Below are positions 15,137 to 23,513 of a stretch of 64,000 nt of DNA, piece by piece. The stretch's first letter is position 1; each line of letters begins with the position of its first letter. The stretch is taken from the NCBI RefSeq assembly GCF_026247885.1, contig NZ_CP110921.1, positions 2,103,001-2,167,000 of the forward strand. Reading direction: 5' to 3'. The notes beneath the pieces are model-generated. The model saw only the letters and a program-made list of their open reading frames with translations. It searched no databases and was not told the DNA's origin. Made by a program: the position numbers and the translations under genes. This DNA comes from Methylococcus mesophilus. Lineage in GTDB: Bacteria; Pseudomonadota; Gammaproteobacteria; Methylococcales; Methylococcaceae.

Positions 15137-17749
15137 ATGCGTCCTTTAACTTCCCGCGCAGCACTCATCTTGACCCTTTTGTTCTTGGCCGAAAAAGTTG
15201 TGACTGCCGCGGCCGCGCCTCCGGCGGCCACCCAGCAGCGCTGCATCGCCGCACTCCAGAAAGCCGGGGCAGGTGTAGCCAGCGCGGCGGCCCGCGCCGC
15301 ACTCCATTGCGTTAAAGCCTCGGTAGGGGGAAAGCTCGCGGCAGACGGAATCGGCGCCTGCCTTGACGCCCGGAACCCCGAGATCGAGCACGCCCGCGGC
15401 AAAACCCTCGCCGCCGCGGCACGGGAATGCAGCGAGGTGCCGGCATTCGGTCCGGCGAATCCGGAGGACGTCAACACCGCATTTTCCGAGGCGACCGACA
15501 TGACGGCCCTGTTCGGCGCCGAGCTTGCCGACGTGCTGGATTCGGGCGGCGACCACGCCACGGCGCGCTGCCAACTGACACTCGCGCAGTCTTTCGCCGC
15601 CTTCGTCAGGACCGAGCTGGCCGAATATCACCGCTGCGTCCAAAAACGCCTGAAGCGGAACCAAGCGAGTACGGCAGCCGATCTGGAAGCCTGCCTCGGC
15701 GCCGACTCGGCGCGCCTGCGGGACGCGGAACGAAAAGCCGAGAGCAGCATTGCCCGCCACTGTGAAGGGATCGCAGGGCGCACCGCCTTCCCCGGCCTCT
15801 GCGCCAGCCTTCCCGGCGGGGAAACCGGCGCCTGCCTGATCGCTCAGGCGCATTGCAGCGCCTGCGCTGCGGTCAACCGGGCCGACCTCCTCTCCGCCGA
15901 CTGCCGCAAGCGCGGCAACTATTTTGCGGCACCCTATTGCGACAGCCGTCTGCAGCGTCATTGGTCGGTTGCGCGGCAATGGAACGAGGAAATCCTGGAC
16001 GCCATCCGGCTGGACAATCCCCGTCCCGGCGTCCACGCACGCAACCTTTTCTATCTCTCGCTCGCGATGTACGACGCGTGGACGGCCTATGGCGACGAGT
16101 CGAAGCCCTATCTCACGGCTGAACATCCTGCATCCGCGGATATCGAGCATGACCGCCGGATTGCCATCAGCTATGCGGCCTACCGGATCCTGTCCCGGCG
16201 CTACTCGGAAAAACTTGCCTTGGGCTCTACGACCTCGCAGGCCCGCTTCGATTCCCGCATGGCCAGGCTGGGCCTGGACCCCGGCTTTACCGACACCGCC
16301 AGAAACACGCCCGCCGCGCTGGGAAACCGGATCGCCGCGGCAGCGCTCGCCTTCGGCGACCGGGACGGCGCCGGCGAAGCCGCCAACTACCAGGACCCCA
16401 CCTATACGCCGGTGAACAAGCCCTTGATCGTGAAGCTGCCGGGGATAGACCTCACCGATCCCTCGGACCCCGGCTACTACCTCGATCCCAATCGCTGGCA
16501 GCCGCTTGCCCTGGACAAGACCGTTTCCCAGAACGGAATTCCGTTGCCCGGCAAGGTCCAAACCTTCATCGGATCACAATGGGGCGGAGTGATCCCCTTC
16601 GCTCTCCCGGATACCGCCACGGCGGAAGCGCTTTACGATCCCGGCCCGCCGCCACAGTTGGGTGGCGAGGGAGACGCGGAATACAAGGCGGAGGCGCTCC
16701 GCGTGATAGAACTGGCCAGCCGACTGGCGGCGGACGACGGGGCGACGATGGACATCTCGCCCGCATCCCTGGGCAACAACCCGCTCGGCTCGAACGAGGG
16801 GACGGGCCATCGGGTCAATCCGGCGACCGGCCAGCCCTACCCCCCGCAGGTCGTCCCGCGCGGCGATTTCGGACGATTGGTTGCCGAATTCTGGGCGGAC
16901 GGACCGCATTCGGAGACTCCGCCCGGCCACTGGAACACCATCGCCAATGCCGTTGCGGACTCGCCCGGGTTCCCACGCCGTATCGGCGGCGCCGGCCCGG
17001 AACTCGACCCGCTGGAATGGGACGTGAAGACCTATTTCGCCCTCAACGGCGCGCTTCACGACGCCGCCATCGCCTGCTGGGGCACCAAGCGGAAGTACGA
17101 CGGCGCGCGCCCGATCACGATGATCCGCTATATGGCCAAGAAGGGTCAGTCGTCCGATCCGTCCCTGCCCTCCTACAGCCCGCAGGGACTGCCGCTCAAG
17201 CCCGGCCTTGTCGAACTCATCACCCCGGAAACCGCGGCTCCGGGCGGACGTCATGCGGAACTGGTCTCCGCCGAAACCGGCGGCAGGATCGGCGACGTCG
17301 CCGTGCTGTCATGGCCGGGCAGCCCGCCCGATCCCCAAACCCAGGTCAGCGGGGTGCACTGGGTCCTGGGCACCGCTTGGCTGCCTTATCAGCGCAGGAC
17401 TTTCGTCACACCCGCCTTTCCCGGCTACATTTCGGGCCACAGCACCTTCAGCCGGGCAGCTGCCGAAGTGCTGGCGGCGCTTACCGGCAGCCCCTACTTT
17501 CCGGGCGGGCTGATGGAGTTCGCCGCACGAAAAGACAACTATCTCATCCACGAGCGCGGACCTTCCGTCGACCTGCGGCTGCAATGGGCGAGCTACTTCG
17601 ATGCCGCTGACCAGGCCGGGCAATCCAGACTGTGGGGCGGGATTCACGTCGAGGCCGATGACTTCGCCGGACGCAGGATAGGTCAACAGGTCGGCCGCAA
17701 AGCCTTCGCCAAGGCGATGGAATATTTCGGCGGGACAGCAGACCGGTAG
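15137..17749 (+). CDS. Secreted PAP2/vanadium-haloperoxidase-like protein with Cys-rich N-terminal domain
   Basis: 870 residues. Signal peptide about 1-26 (ALILTLLFLAEKVVTAAA). Residues about 30-260 form a Cys-rich helical domain. The C-terminal 600 residues carry the vanadium-dependent haloperoxidase/PAP2 active-site motifs: KX6RP in KRKYDGARP, SGH in GYISGHSTF, and SRX5HX3D in SRLWGGIHVEAD. All phosphate- or vanadate-binding residues and the catalytic His are therefore present. It could be a haloperoxidase or an acid phosphatase; sequence alone does not decide. The frame is open well upstream, but the ATG at 15137 is the one giving a signal peptide. The neighbours are unrelated by function, though export to the same compartment as the cytochromes is likely. 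Confidence 0.85.
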   Translation: MRPLTSRAALILTLLFLAEKVVTAAAAPPAATQQRCIAALQKAGAGVASAAARAALHCVKASVGGKLAADGIGACLDARNPEIEHARGKTLAAAARECSEVPAFGPANPEDVNTAFSEATDMTALFGAELADVLDSGGDHATARCQLTLAQSFAAFVRTELAEYHRCVQKRLKRNQASTAADLEACLGADSARLRDAERKAESSIARHCEGIAGRTAFPGLCASLPGGETGACLIAQAHCSACAAVNRADLLSADCRKRGNYFAAPYCDSRLQRHWSVARQWNEEILDAIRLDNPRPGVHARNLFYLSLAMYDAWTAYGDESKPYLTAEHPASADIEHDRRIAISYAAYRILSRRYSEKLALGSTTSQARFDSRMARLGLDPGFTDTARNTPAALGNRIAAAALAFGDRDGAGEAANYQDPTYTPVNKPLIVKLPGIDLTDPSDPGYYLDPNRWQPLALDKTVSQNGIPLPGKVQTFIGSQWGGVIPFALPDTATAEALYDPGPPPQLGGEGDAEYKAEALRVIELASRLAADDGATMDISPASLGNNPLGSNEGTGHRVNPATGQPYPPQVVPRGDFGRLVAEFWADGPHSETPPGHWNTIANAVADSPGFPRRIGGAGPELDPLEWDVKTYFALNGALHDAAIACWGTKRKYDGARPITMIRYMAKKGQSSDPSLPSYSPQGLPLKPGLVELITPETAAPGGRHAELVSAETGGRIGDVAVLSWPGSPPDPQTQVSGVHWVLGTAWLPYQRRTFVTPAFPGYISGHSTFSRAAAEVLAALTGSPYFPGGLMEFAARKDNYLIHERGPSVDLRLQWASYFDAADQAGQSRLWGGIHVEADDFAGRRIGQQVGRKAFAKAMEYFGGTADR

Positions 17750-18085
17750 GCCCGCCCCAAACGGATGACACAGGCCGCTTCCCTAAACGAAACCGGGGTA
17801 CCCCGCAAACCCGCCGTGGGGAGGGACCGATAGCCCGGAGAGACTATCCTCCCTGGCTGAGCAAGATTCGCTTCCCGCTCAAGGGGGTTGAAAATACAAA
17901 ACCTTAGCGCTGAGCGGCGGGCAACGCCCGGCGGTCCGTATGGCATCTCGCCGGCCACCTCCGCAATATGCCTAATCTCCGCTTTCCGCAGGTCCGGCCG
18001 GAAAGCGGGGAAGCGGTTGAGAATCCGGCTTCCCCATGCAAGACTGTATTCCTATCCGCTTCTTTTATTGGCGACCGCTAGAGCG
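17750..18085. other. Intergenic stretch with inverted repeats
   Basis: No gene is seen. Around 17825-17855 there is a GATAG...CTATC stem flanked by GGGAGG/CCTCCC, and nearby GCAAACC and GGGACC blocks that loosely recall structured leader RNAs. I could not fit it to a known riboswitch class. Confidence 0.3.
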
Positions 18086-18313
18086 ATGGAAGCCCCGGAA
18101 TTCTCTTTATCGCGACTTACCCACGCGCAAAAACTCGAACTCATGGAACGCCTCTGGGCGGATCTGACTCAAGCAGACCCGGCCTTCGATTCCCCCCATT
18201 GGCATGAGCCCATCCTGCGGGATCGTGAAGCGGCTTTGGCCGGAGGAACAATGGGCGTGTCCGATTGGGAAGAGGCCAAGGAAAGAATCCGCCGAAACGT
18301 CGCGTGCAAGTAA
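18086..18313 (+). CDS. Addiction-module antitoxin-like protein (TIGR02574 type)
   Basis: 75 residues, acidic and helical, with the family hallmarks: a start rich in L..L....KLELMERLWADL, then HWHEPILRDREAAL and a final DWEEAKERIRR. These small proteins precede RelE/ParE-type toxins, and here a RelE-like gene starts 10 bases before its stop. It is expected to neutralise that toxin and autoregulate the pair. No canonical ribosome site is evident. Confidence 0.82.
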   Translation: MEAPEFSLSRLTHAQKLELMERLWADLTQADPAFDSPHWHEPILRDREAALAGGTMGVSDWEEAKERIRRNVACK

Positions 18314-18600
18314 AAATTCTCGCCGCTGCCGCAAGCGATCTCGAAGAAGGGTATCGCTTCTACGAGCGGCGTTCGCCGGGTCTGGGACCATACTTTCTTG
18401 ACTCGCTCTATGCGGATATCGACTCCCTGGTTTTTTACGGGGGCATGCATCGCATCGTGTTCGGCTATCACAGACTCATTGCCAAGCGATTTCCGTTTGC
18501 CGTCTATTATCGGCTTATCGAGGAAACCGTCCTGGTCATGGCGGTATTGGATTGTCGCCGCGATCCCAATTGGACAAGAAAGCGGCTCGCGCCAAACTGA
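18304..18600 (+). CDS. RelE/ParE-type toxin
   Basis: 98 residues starting at a GTG that overlaps the antitoxin gene by 10 bases. It shows the compact alpha/beta RelE/ParE pattern: an N-terminal strand (VKILAAAASDLEEGYRFYERRSPGLG), a helix, then R-I-V-F-G-YHRLIAKRFPFAVYYRL and the closing strand VLDCRRDP. The Y-R...R-P-F-A-V-Y-Y block is typical of ParE/RelE proteins that pair with this antitoxin type. It is convergent with the cytochrome at 18745; a shared hairpin lies at 18693-18714. Activity (mRNA cleavage or gyrase inhibition) is not predictable. Confidence 0.85.
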   Translation: MQVKILAAAASDLEEGYRFYERRSPGLGPYFLDSLYADIDSLVFYGGMHRIVFGYHRLIAKRFPFAVYYRLIEETVLVMAVLDCRRDPNWTRKRLAPN

Positions 18601-18692
18601 GGCTGGGTTGTGGCGCGGTTTCCGCGAGGAAACTGTGGACGGCCCTTCCGTCTCGCGAATCGCAACGAAGGATGGAAGAAGCCGGCAAGACA

Positions 18693-18714
18693 AGCGGGGC
18701 ATCACTGCCCCGCT
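18693..18714. terminator. Hairpin between convergent RelE-like and cytochrome genes
   Basis: AGCGGGGCA-TCAC-TGCCCCGCT is a 9-bp perfect stem. The following T-run is weak on both strands, so termination efficiency is doubtful, but the position 31 bp after the cytochrome stop fits. Confidence 0.6.
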
Positions 18715-18744
18715 ATTGACCTGGAACCGAATCGCCTGTGGATT

Positions 18745-21700
18745 TTAACGCCCCGGCGCCCCCTTGAAGCTGGTCTCCAGGCTGTGGCAGGTGTCGCAGC
18801 CGATCGGCGTGCCGGCGGCTACTTTGACGATCTTCGATTTGAACCCGGTCTTCTTCAGCTTCTTGGCGTCGAAGCCGCGGAAGTCGAACACCCGGTCCAC
18901 CGGCGTCTTGGACAGACGCGTGCCCTGGTGGTCGCTGCCGTGGCAGGCCGCGCACTGGTCTTCGCCATTCGCTCCGGGCAGCTTGGCGTAGTTGTTGTGC
19001 CAGCCGCCGTAGTTGCTGCCGTCGCTGTTGGCGACGTCGCCATTGGCCTGCTTCCACCAGTACGGATCGTCGATCGGGTGGGTGTTGTGCGGACCGCCCA
19101 GGATGCCGGGCTTGGCGTCGCCGCTGTACTGCCCGCCGTCCAGGTCTTCCAGCTTGGCGAACGAGTCCGCCGTGTGACAGACGTTGCACTCCAGGATGGA
19201 ACCGGTATGGCCCTGCAACTGCAGCGAGGTCACGTTCTCGTTGGCGCCGGGCTCCTTGATCGGCCAGATGGCATGGGTCGAGCCGTGACAGGCCGCGCAG
19301 GGCACCTTGCCGTGGGTGTCCAGGCTCTTTCGGAACAAGGGCAGATCGTAGCTCTTGTCGACCCGGTTCATATCCCAATCGAGATAGTTGAACGCGATCT
19401 TCGCGCTGTTGACGGCGAACCGCGGATTCTCCGGCAACAGCGGCGTGGCCGCGGGGTCGGCGGCATCGTAGGCCAGTTTGCGCACGGGTTCGCTTCCATT
19501 GCCGGTATGGCAGGAGCCGCAGTTCGGCTGATCGAGGTAGTCGACCCGATGCACCGGCGTCGGATTGCCCTGTTCGTCGAGCTTGGTGGGATCGACCAGT
19601 TCGCCCTTGGCGTTCCTCGGCTGGTCGCCCTGGGCTTTCTTGGCGAACACGTCGCCCACGGCCAGCATGTCGCCATGGCAGTCGGCGCACTGGATTCCGG
19701 CGCTGTACATGGGGTCGTGATAGCCCTTCTGGCTGGCGCCCACGTGGCATTTCAGGCAGTTCTGCTCCATGGCCACCTTGTTGCCCTGCTTGTCCACGAC
19801 CGGGAACAGCGAGTTGGGGTTGGTCTTGCCCGTCCCCTGGTCGTCCCACATCAGCGGCCGCCCTTGGGCGTCGCGGATCACCTTGCCCTGGCCGTCCACC
19901 TGGATGCGGCCGTGGAAGCGGTGTTCGGAAGGCCCGTATTCCAGCCCGTCCCAGTTGGTGGTGCCGTAGCCGCATTCGTTCAGATAGGCGGACTGGTGGC
20001 ACCATTGGCAGGGTTCGGGCGCCTTGAACTGCTTGATGTAGCGCAGGCCGTTCTCCCAGGGGTGACCGTTCCCTTCGCCGGCGATGCCATCACCATCGGG
20101 GTCCCAGTCGTCCAGGAATGCGCCGGTTCGGTCCTCCAGCTCCATGAAGGCATGAATCGCGTACTGGTTCCAAAAGGCTTCACTCTCCTTTTCTTCCAGG
20201 CTCTTGGGGTTGGAGTTCATGTAGTCGGGAAAGTACTCGACGCGCGAATTCTTCTCTCCGGCCAGCAAGACCTTGTTGCCGTAGCCGTCGAAAACGGGAT
20301 TGCCGGCAGCGTCCTTTTTCTGCGGCCGCAGATAGCGTTTGACAGTGGGGTCGGCACCGATGCCGCCATAGACGTGGCATTCGCTGCAGCGCACGTCCTT
20401 GGCGGTATTGAACGCGACGTCCGCAACCGCGGCGGTCTGTCCGGTGGACTTGCTCCTGGCTTCCACCCGCATCACCGGGAAGGGATTGACCCGGCCCTGG
20501 TCGTCCATGTCGGTCAAAGGTATTCCCAGTGCCAGGAAGGCCTGGGTATCCGCCTCGCGGGTCGGGAACGCCTGCGGCGTATTGGCCTGGTAAGGATTGT
20601 CCTTACCCGGCATGAGACCGCCCTTGAAATTATCCTTGTCGGCAGGGTTGCCGGTCATCCGGGTCTCGAACTTGCCGGTGAGATAGCCTTCGTCCGGCAC
20701 CGAATTGCGGGCCAGGTACCAGGTCCAGTCGGCACCTTGCCCCCACATGTCGGGAAAGGCAGCGTTCAATATCTTGGTGATGGTGGGCGGCTCCTTCCAC
20801 AAGGGCGAAACCGTCGGCGTGCTCTCATCAACCGTCCAGAACGGCTCGTAGCCTGCCGTGGTCTCCCAGCCTTCCTGGGCCTCCCACATGTCGGTCTTCC
20901 TGATCTGGGCCTGGCCGAAGGAAGAATCGACCGGATAGTTCCGGCTGGTGCTGTTGATGGAATCGGCCCCGACGGGATCGGCGGGATTCACCGCAGCCGA
21001 ATAGAAGAGTTCATAGGCGTCCGCCTCGACGTTCAAGGGCTGGCGCGCCTTGGTGTACGCGATGGCATTGAGATGGAAGAAACCGGGCCAGGGGTTGCCC
21101 GCATCCAGGTTCATGACGCCCTGCCCCATCGCCGCGCTGTGCGCGAAAGGGAGGACCACGACGTCGCCGGCCTTGCCCTCCAGCTCGCTGCCAAATTTGG
21201 GGGCCGCCTGCACCGAGGCCGCCGCAAGGGACGCCGCTGCCGGCGGAGCGGCCGGCGCCTGGCCGACGCTGACGGCTATCGAATCTTCGCATCGGCGCCC
21301 CAATGCGTCGGTCGCCACGAAGCGGACCCGATAAATGCCATGATCGCGGACGAAAGTCGCGTGTTCGCCGACCGAGCCGGATTGGGCCAGTGTGCCGGCA
21401 GGGAAACCCATGGCACCGCCGCCGAAATCCCACTCGTACTTGAACGGTAAGGCAGCCGGGTCCTTGGCCGTGGCGTTGGCTTCAAAATGGGTTTCCACGC
21501 CCATCTGAAGGGCTGTGCCGTCGACCGGACTGACGATACTGCAGGTCGGAACGCCGCTGCAGGACTTGGGTGCCCCCTTCACCGCCTTGATGGCCTCGCT
21601 GTCGCCGGACTGGACCCGCACCGCGCAGGGCACGGCGGGAAGCGCGTCACGGCTTAGGCTGGCTCCGAAGGAGCCTCCCTGTCCGCTGTCGCCGATCTCA

Positions 21701-21933
21701 ACCAGACGGCGACCGTTGATGTCATAGATTTCGACCGGCCCCGCGGAATTTTTGAGGCTGCCTTTGACGGTCAGAGTTCCCGTCTTCTCCGACCATGACG
21801 CCTTGGCGATCTTCAGCTTGGCTGCCGCCAGCACCCCTTCCGGCGCAAGCGCCAGGGCAAAACAGATCGACAGACAGGCAAGAAACGGATTTCGACGCGA
21901 TGTGAACGACTGGGGTCGGCGTGAGTTATTCAT
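18745..21933 (-). CDS. Large secreted nonaheme cytochrome c
   Basis: 1062 residues. The ATG at 21933 is preceded by a GGAGG ribosome site. Signal peptide about 1-36 (FLACLSICFALALAPEGVLAA), an N-terminal beta segment with KGAPKSCSGVPTCSIV, a PKD-like domain (about 135-245), then nine CxxCH motifs between about residues 515 and 1045: CSECH, CQWCH, CLKCH, CADCH, CGSCH, CAACH, CNVCH, CAACH, CDTCH. The last 150 residues are almost identical to the paralogues at 10202 and 23514, while the middle third is distinct. It is transcribed alone from the sigma-54-like promoter at 22006-22021. A 24-bp perfect palindrome (21965-21988) lies in the predicted untranslated leader. Role: probable surface or periplasmic electron transfer. 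Confidence 0.92.
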   Translation of the reverse strand: MNNSRRPQSFTSRRNPFLACLSICFALALAPEGVLAAAKLKIAKASWSEKTGTLTVKGSLKNSAGPVEIYDINGRRLVEIGDSGQGGSFGASLSRDALPAVPCAVRVQSGDSEAIKAVKGAPKSCSGVPTCSIVSPVDGTALQMGVETHFEANATAKDPAALPFKYEWDFGGGAMGFPAGTLAQSGSVGEHATFVRDHGIYRVRFVATDALGRRCEDSIAVSVGQAPAAPPAAASLAAASVQAAPKFGSELEGKAGDVVVLPFAHSAAMGQGVMNLDAGNPWPGFFHLNAIAYTKARQPLNVEADAYELFYSAAVNPADPVGADSINSTSRNYPVDSSFGQAQIRKTDMWEAQEGWETTAGYEPFWTVDESTPTVSPLWKEPPTITKILNAAFPDMWGQGADWTWYLARNSVPDEGYLTGKFETRMTGNPADKDNFKGGLMPGKDNPYQANTPQAFPTREADTQAFLALGIPLTDMDDQGRVNPFPVMRVEARSKSTGQTAAVADVAFNTAKDVRCSECHVYGGIGADPTVKRYLRPQKKDAAGNPVFDGYGNKVLLAGEKNSRVEYFPDYMNSNPKSLEEKESEAFWNQYAIHAFMELEDRTGAFLDDWDPDGDGIAGEGNGHPWENGLRYIKQFKAPEPCQWCHQSAYLNECGYGTTNWDGLEYGPSEHRFHGRIQVDGQGKVIRDAQGRPLMWDDQGTGKTNPNSLFPVVDKQGNKVAMEQNCLKCHVGASQKGYHDPMYSAGIQCADCHGDMLAVGDVFAKKAQGDQPRNAKGELVDPTKLDEQGNPTPVHRVDYLDQPNCGSCHTGNGSEPVRKLAYDAADPAATPLLPENPRFAVNSAKIAFNYLDWDMNRVDKSYDLPLFRKSLDTHGKVPCAACHGSTHAIWPIKEPGANENVTSLQLQGHTGSILECNVCHTADSFAKLEDLDGGQYSGDAKPGILGGPHNTHPIDDPYWWKQANGDVANSDGSNYGGWHNNYAKLPGANGEDQCAACHGSDHQGTRLSKTPVDRVFDFRGFDAKKLKKTGFKSKIVKVAAGTPIGCDTCHSLETSFKGAPGR

Positions 21934-21964
21934 GGCTCCTCCGGTGGTGTTCTTGGTCTTATTG

Positions 21965-21988
21965 CATCGTTCGCCATGGCGAACGATG
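21965..21988. repeat. 24-bp perfect palindrome in the leader of the 18745-21933 cytochrome
   Basis: CATCGTTCGCCA followed by its reverse complement. It falls between the sigma-54-like promoter (predicted start near 21994) and the ATG at 21933, so it would form a hairpin at the 5' end of the mRNA, or act as a dimeric operator. Not seen in front of the paralogues. Confidence 0.65.
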
Positions 21989-22005
21989 ATACCCTCCGGC
22001 AGCAG

Positions 22006-22021
22006 AGCATCATTCAGGCCA
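22006..22021 (-). promoter_or_regulatory. Sigma-54-like promoter of the 18745-21933 cytochrome
   Basis: Minus-strand TGGCCTGAATGATGCT fits TGGCACG-N4-TTGCW with GG-N10-GC spacing, 73 bp before the ATG and 57 bp from the palindrome at 22079-22108. Confidence 0.7.
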
Positions 22022-22078
22022 TCAAGAAATATTCCATTAAAACAGTATTATAGAATCCTGCCCCACAATTATGGCCAC

Positions 22079-22108
22079 GCCATATCACTCGCCGGCACGG
22101 GATTTCGC
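22079..22108. promoter_or_regulatory. Paired palindrome (putative enhancer-binding-protein site G)
   Basis: GCCATATCAC, 10 bases, GGGATTTCGC; 7 and 6 of 10 positions agree with the perfect site, in the same register. It lies in the space after the beta-propeller gene. Confidence 0.5.
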
Positions 22109-22177
22109 GCAACACAGCTTCCGGCCTTCCCGCGGCACCTCTCTCGCAAGGCCGCCACGGGGATGGCCAAGCCTGGA

Positions 22178-23389
22178 TCAGAGCTTGCTCACCGTGTCGT
22201 TGTCCTTGTTCAGGACCCAGACGTTGACGCCGTCGAAGACGAGGGCGTAGGGACTCGTTGTGCCCGCATCCAACGCGTAGCTCGCCGCCACCGATCCGTC
22301 GAGGTTCAGTTTGGTCACCGTGTGACCTTCCGAACTGCATGCCCAGACGTGAACGCCGTCGAACACGACACCCGTCGGATTGGCCCCCACCAGGTAATTG
22401 CCCAGGGTATTCGCGTCGCCGACCCTGACCTGGGTCAGTTTGCCTTCGGGGTCGCTCTTCAAAACCCACATGGATTCGCCGTCGAACGCCATGGACTTGA
22501 GATTGCCGCCGGCCCAATGGATCGCTCCGGCCTCGGCACCGGAGGTAGTCAGCTTAGTGAACGTGGAGTCCGGTCCGCTCGCCACCCACACGTGAGTACC
22601 GTCGAAGCCGATGCCGGCGGGCTTGTCGCCCGCATGGTACGGCCCGGTCACCGCGCCGTCCGCCGATTTGACCTTGTACGCGCCGTCTGCGCTGGCCACC
22701 CAGACGCTCTCGCCGTCGAATGCCAGCGAAACCGGGCCGGTGCCCGCCGACACCGAGCGCAGGAGGGAACCGTCGGCGACGTTCATCTGAACCAGCGCCG
22801 TATCGGTTGCAACCCACAGGTAACCGCCGTCGAACAGGACGTCATTGGGCTTGGCGCCGTCGAGGGAATAGGTGCCCTGGATCGAGCCGTCGCTGGGGCG
22901 CAGCTTGGTGACGGATGCCCCGTCGTGATTGGCGATCCATAGGAAACTGCCGTCGAATGCCCCGGCGACCGGGCCGTCGCCGACCGGATAGGTCAGGCCC
23001 GTCCGGCTGGCGCCGTACCAGCGCTTGGCAGCGATCCGCAGCGGATTGAACGACGCGCCGGTATCGCCCTTGGCACCGTCCTTGCCATCCTTGCCGTCTT
23101 TTCCATCCTTGCCGTCCTTACCGTTGGTCCCCGCCACAGCCAGCACGGCCCATTGATCCGGGCTGTTTTCCGGCGCATGGTTCAGGTTCTTTTTCTGCAG
23201 ACTGATGTAGCTGGCGCCTCCCTGGCTCACGATATGGCCTCGGCCGTAACTGACCGCGGCATCCCAAGCACCGCGGAATTTGGCCATGTCGAGCGAAACG
23301 GCCTCAGCTTGGACTGTCGTGACACCACCCAGCAGAGAAAGAGCGAGGAACGCGGCACCCACCGTATAGCGAACAAAATTCTGTTTCAT
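22178..23389 (-). CDS. Secreted beta-propeller protein with collagen-like linker
   Basis: 403 residues from the ATG at 23389. Signal peptide about 1-28 (ending GGVTTVQA). Residues about 35-85 resemble a small carbohydrate-binding-type module (GAWDAAVSYGRGHIVSQGG, SPDQWAVLA). Next is a collagen-like stretch of GKDGKDGKDG triplets (about 89-107). The rest is a repeat domain of about 40-residue blades with the recurring signature (A/V)FDG..(V/L)W(V/I)A, i.e. an NHL/YncE-like propeller of roughly six or seven blades. There is no heme motif. It starts 125 bp after the stop of the 23514 cytochrome with no clear terminator between, so it may be co-transcribed with it. The propeller may bind the cytochrome or a surface partner; this is inference. 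Confidence 0.78.
   Translation of the reverse strand: MKQNFVRYTVGAAFLALSLLGGVTTVQAEAVSLDMAKFRGAWDAAVSYGRGHIVSQGGASYISLQKKNLNHAPENSPDQWAVLAVAGTNGKDGKDGKDGKDGKDGAKGDTGASFNPLRIAAKRWYGASRTGLTYPVGDGPVAGAFDGSFLWIANHDGASVTKLRPSDGSIQGTYSLDGAKPNDVLFDGGYLWVATDTALVQMNVADGSLLRSVSAGTGPVSLAFDGESVWVASADGAYKVKSADGAVTGPYHAGDKPAGIGFDGTHVWVASGPDSTFTKLTTSGAEAGAIHWAGGNLKSMAFDGESMWVLKSDPEGKLTQVRVGDANTLGNYLVGANPTGVVFDGVHVWACSSEGHTVTKLNLDGSVAASYALDAGTTSPYALVFDGVNVWVLNKDNDTVSKL
23083..23124. repeat. 9-bp tandem repeat encoding Gly-Lys-Asp triplets
   Basis: About five imperfect copies of a 9-base unit (minus strand GGCAAGGAT type) encode the collagen-like linker of the secreted propeller. Such repeats are prone to length change. 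Confidence 0.7.
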
Positions 23390-23513
23390 CGATTGCGCAC
23401 TCTGATCGTTCGAAGCGATCAACCGGCATCGGCACGTCTTGCCGGATTGATGCCCCTGTCGTAAGGACGGGAAGCCCGGGTCCACGCCCTCCCTGGCGCG
23501 GTCCGGCGCGTCG

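Noticed and set aside
17760..17870. c-di-GMP-I (GEMM) riboswitch
   Set aside because: GCAAACC and a GGGAC-like block are present but the spacing, the GNRA loop and the CGCAAAGCC core are wrong.
18610..21450. 946-residue plus-strand open frame opposite a nonaheme cytochrome
   Set aside because: The minus strand encodes nine CxxCH, a signal peptide and paralogues; the plus frame has no recognisable domain and repeats only because the paralogues repeat.
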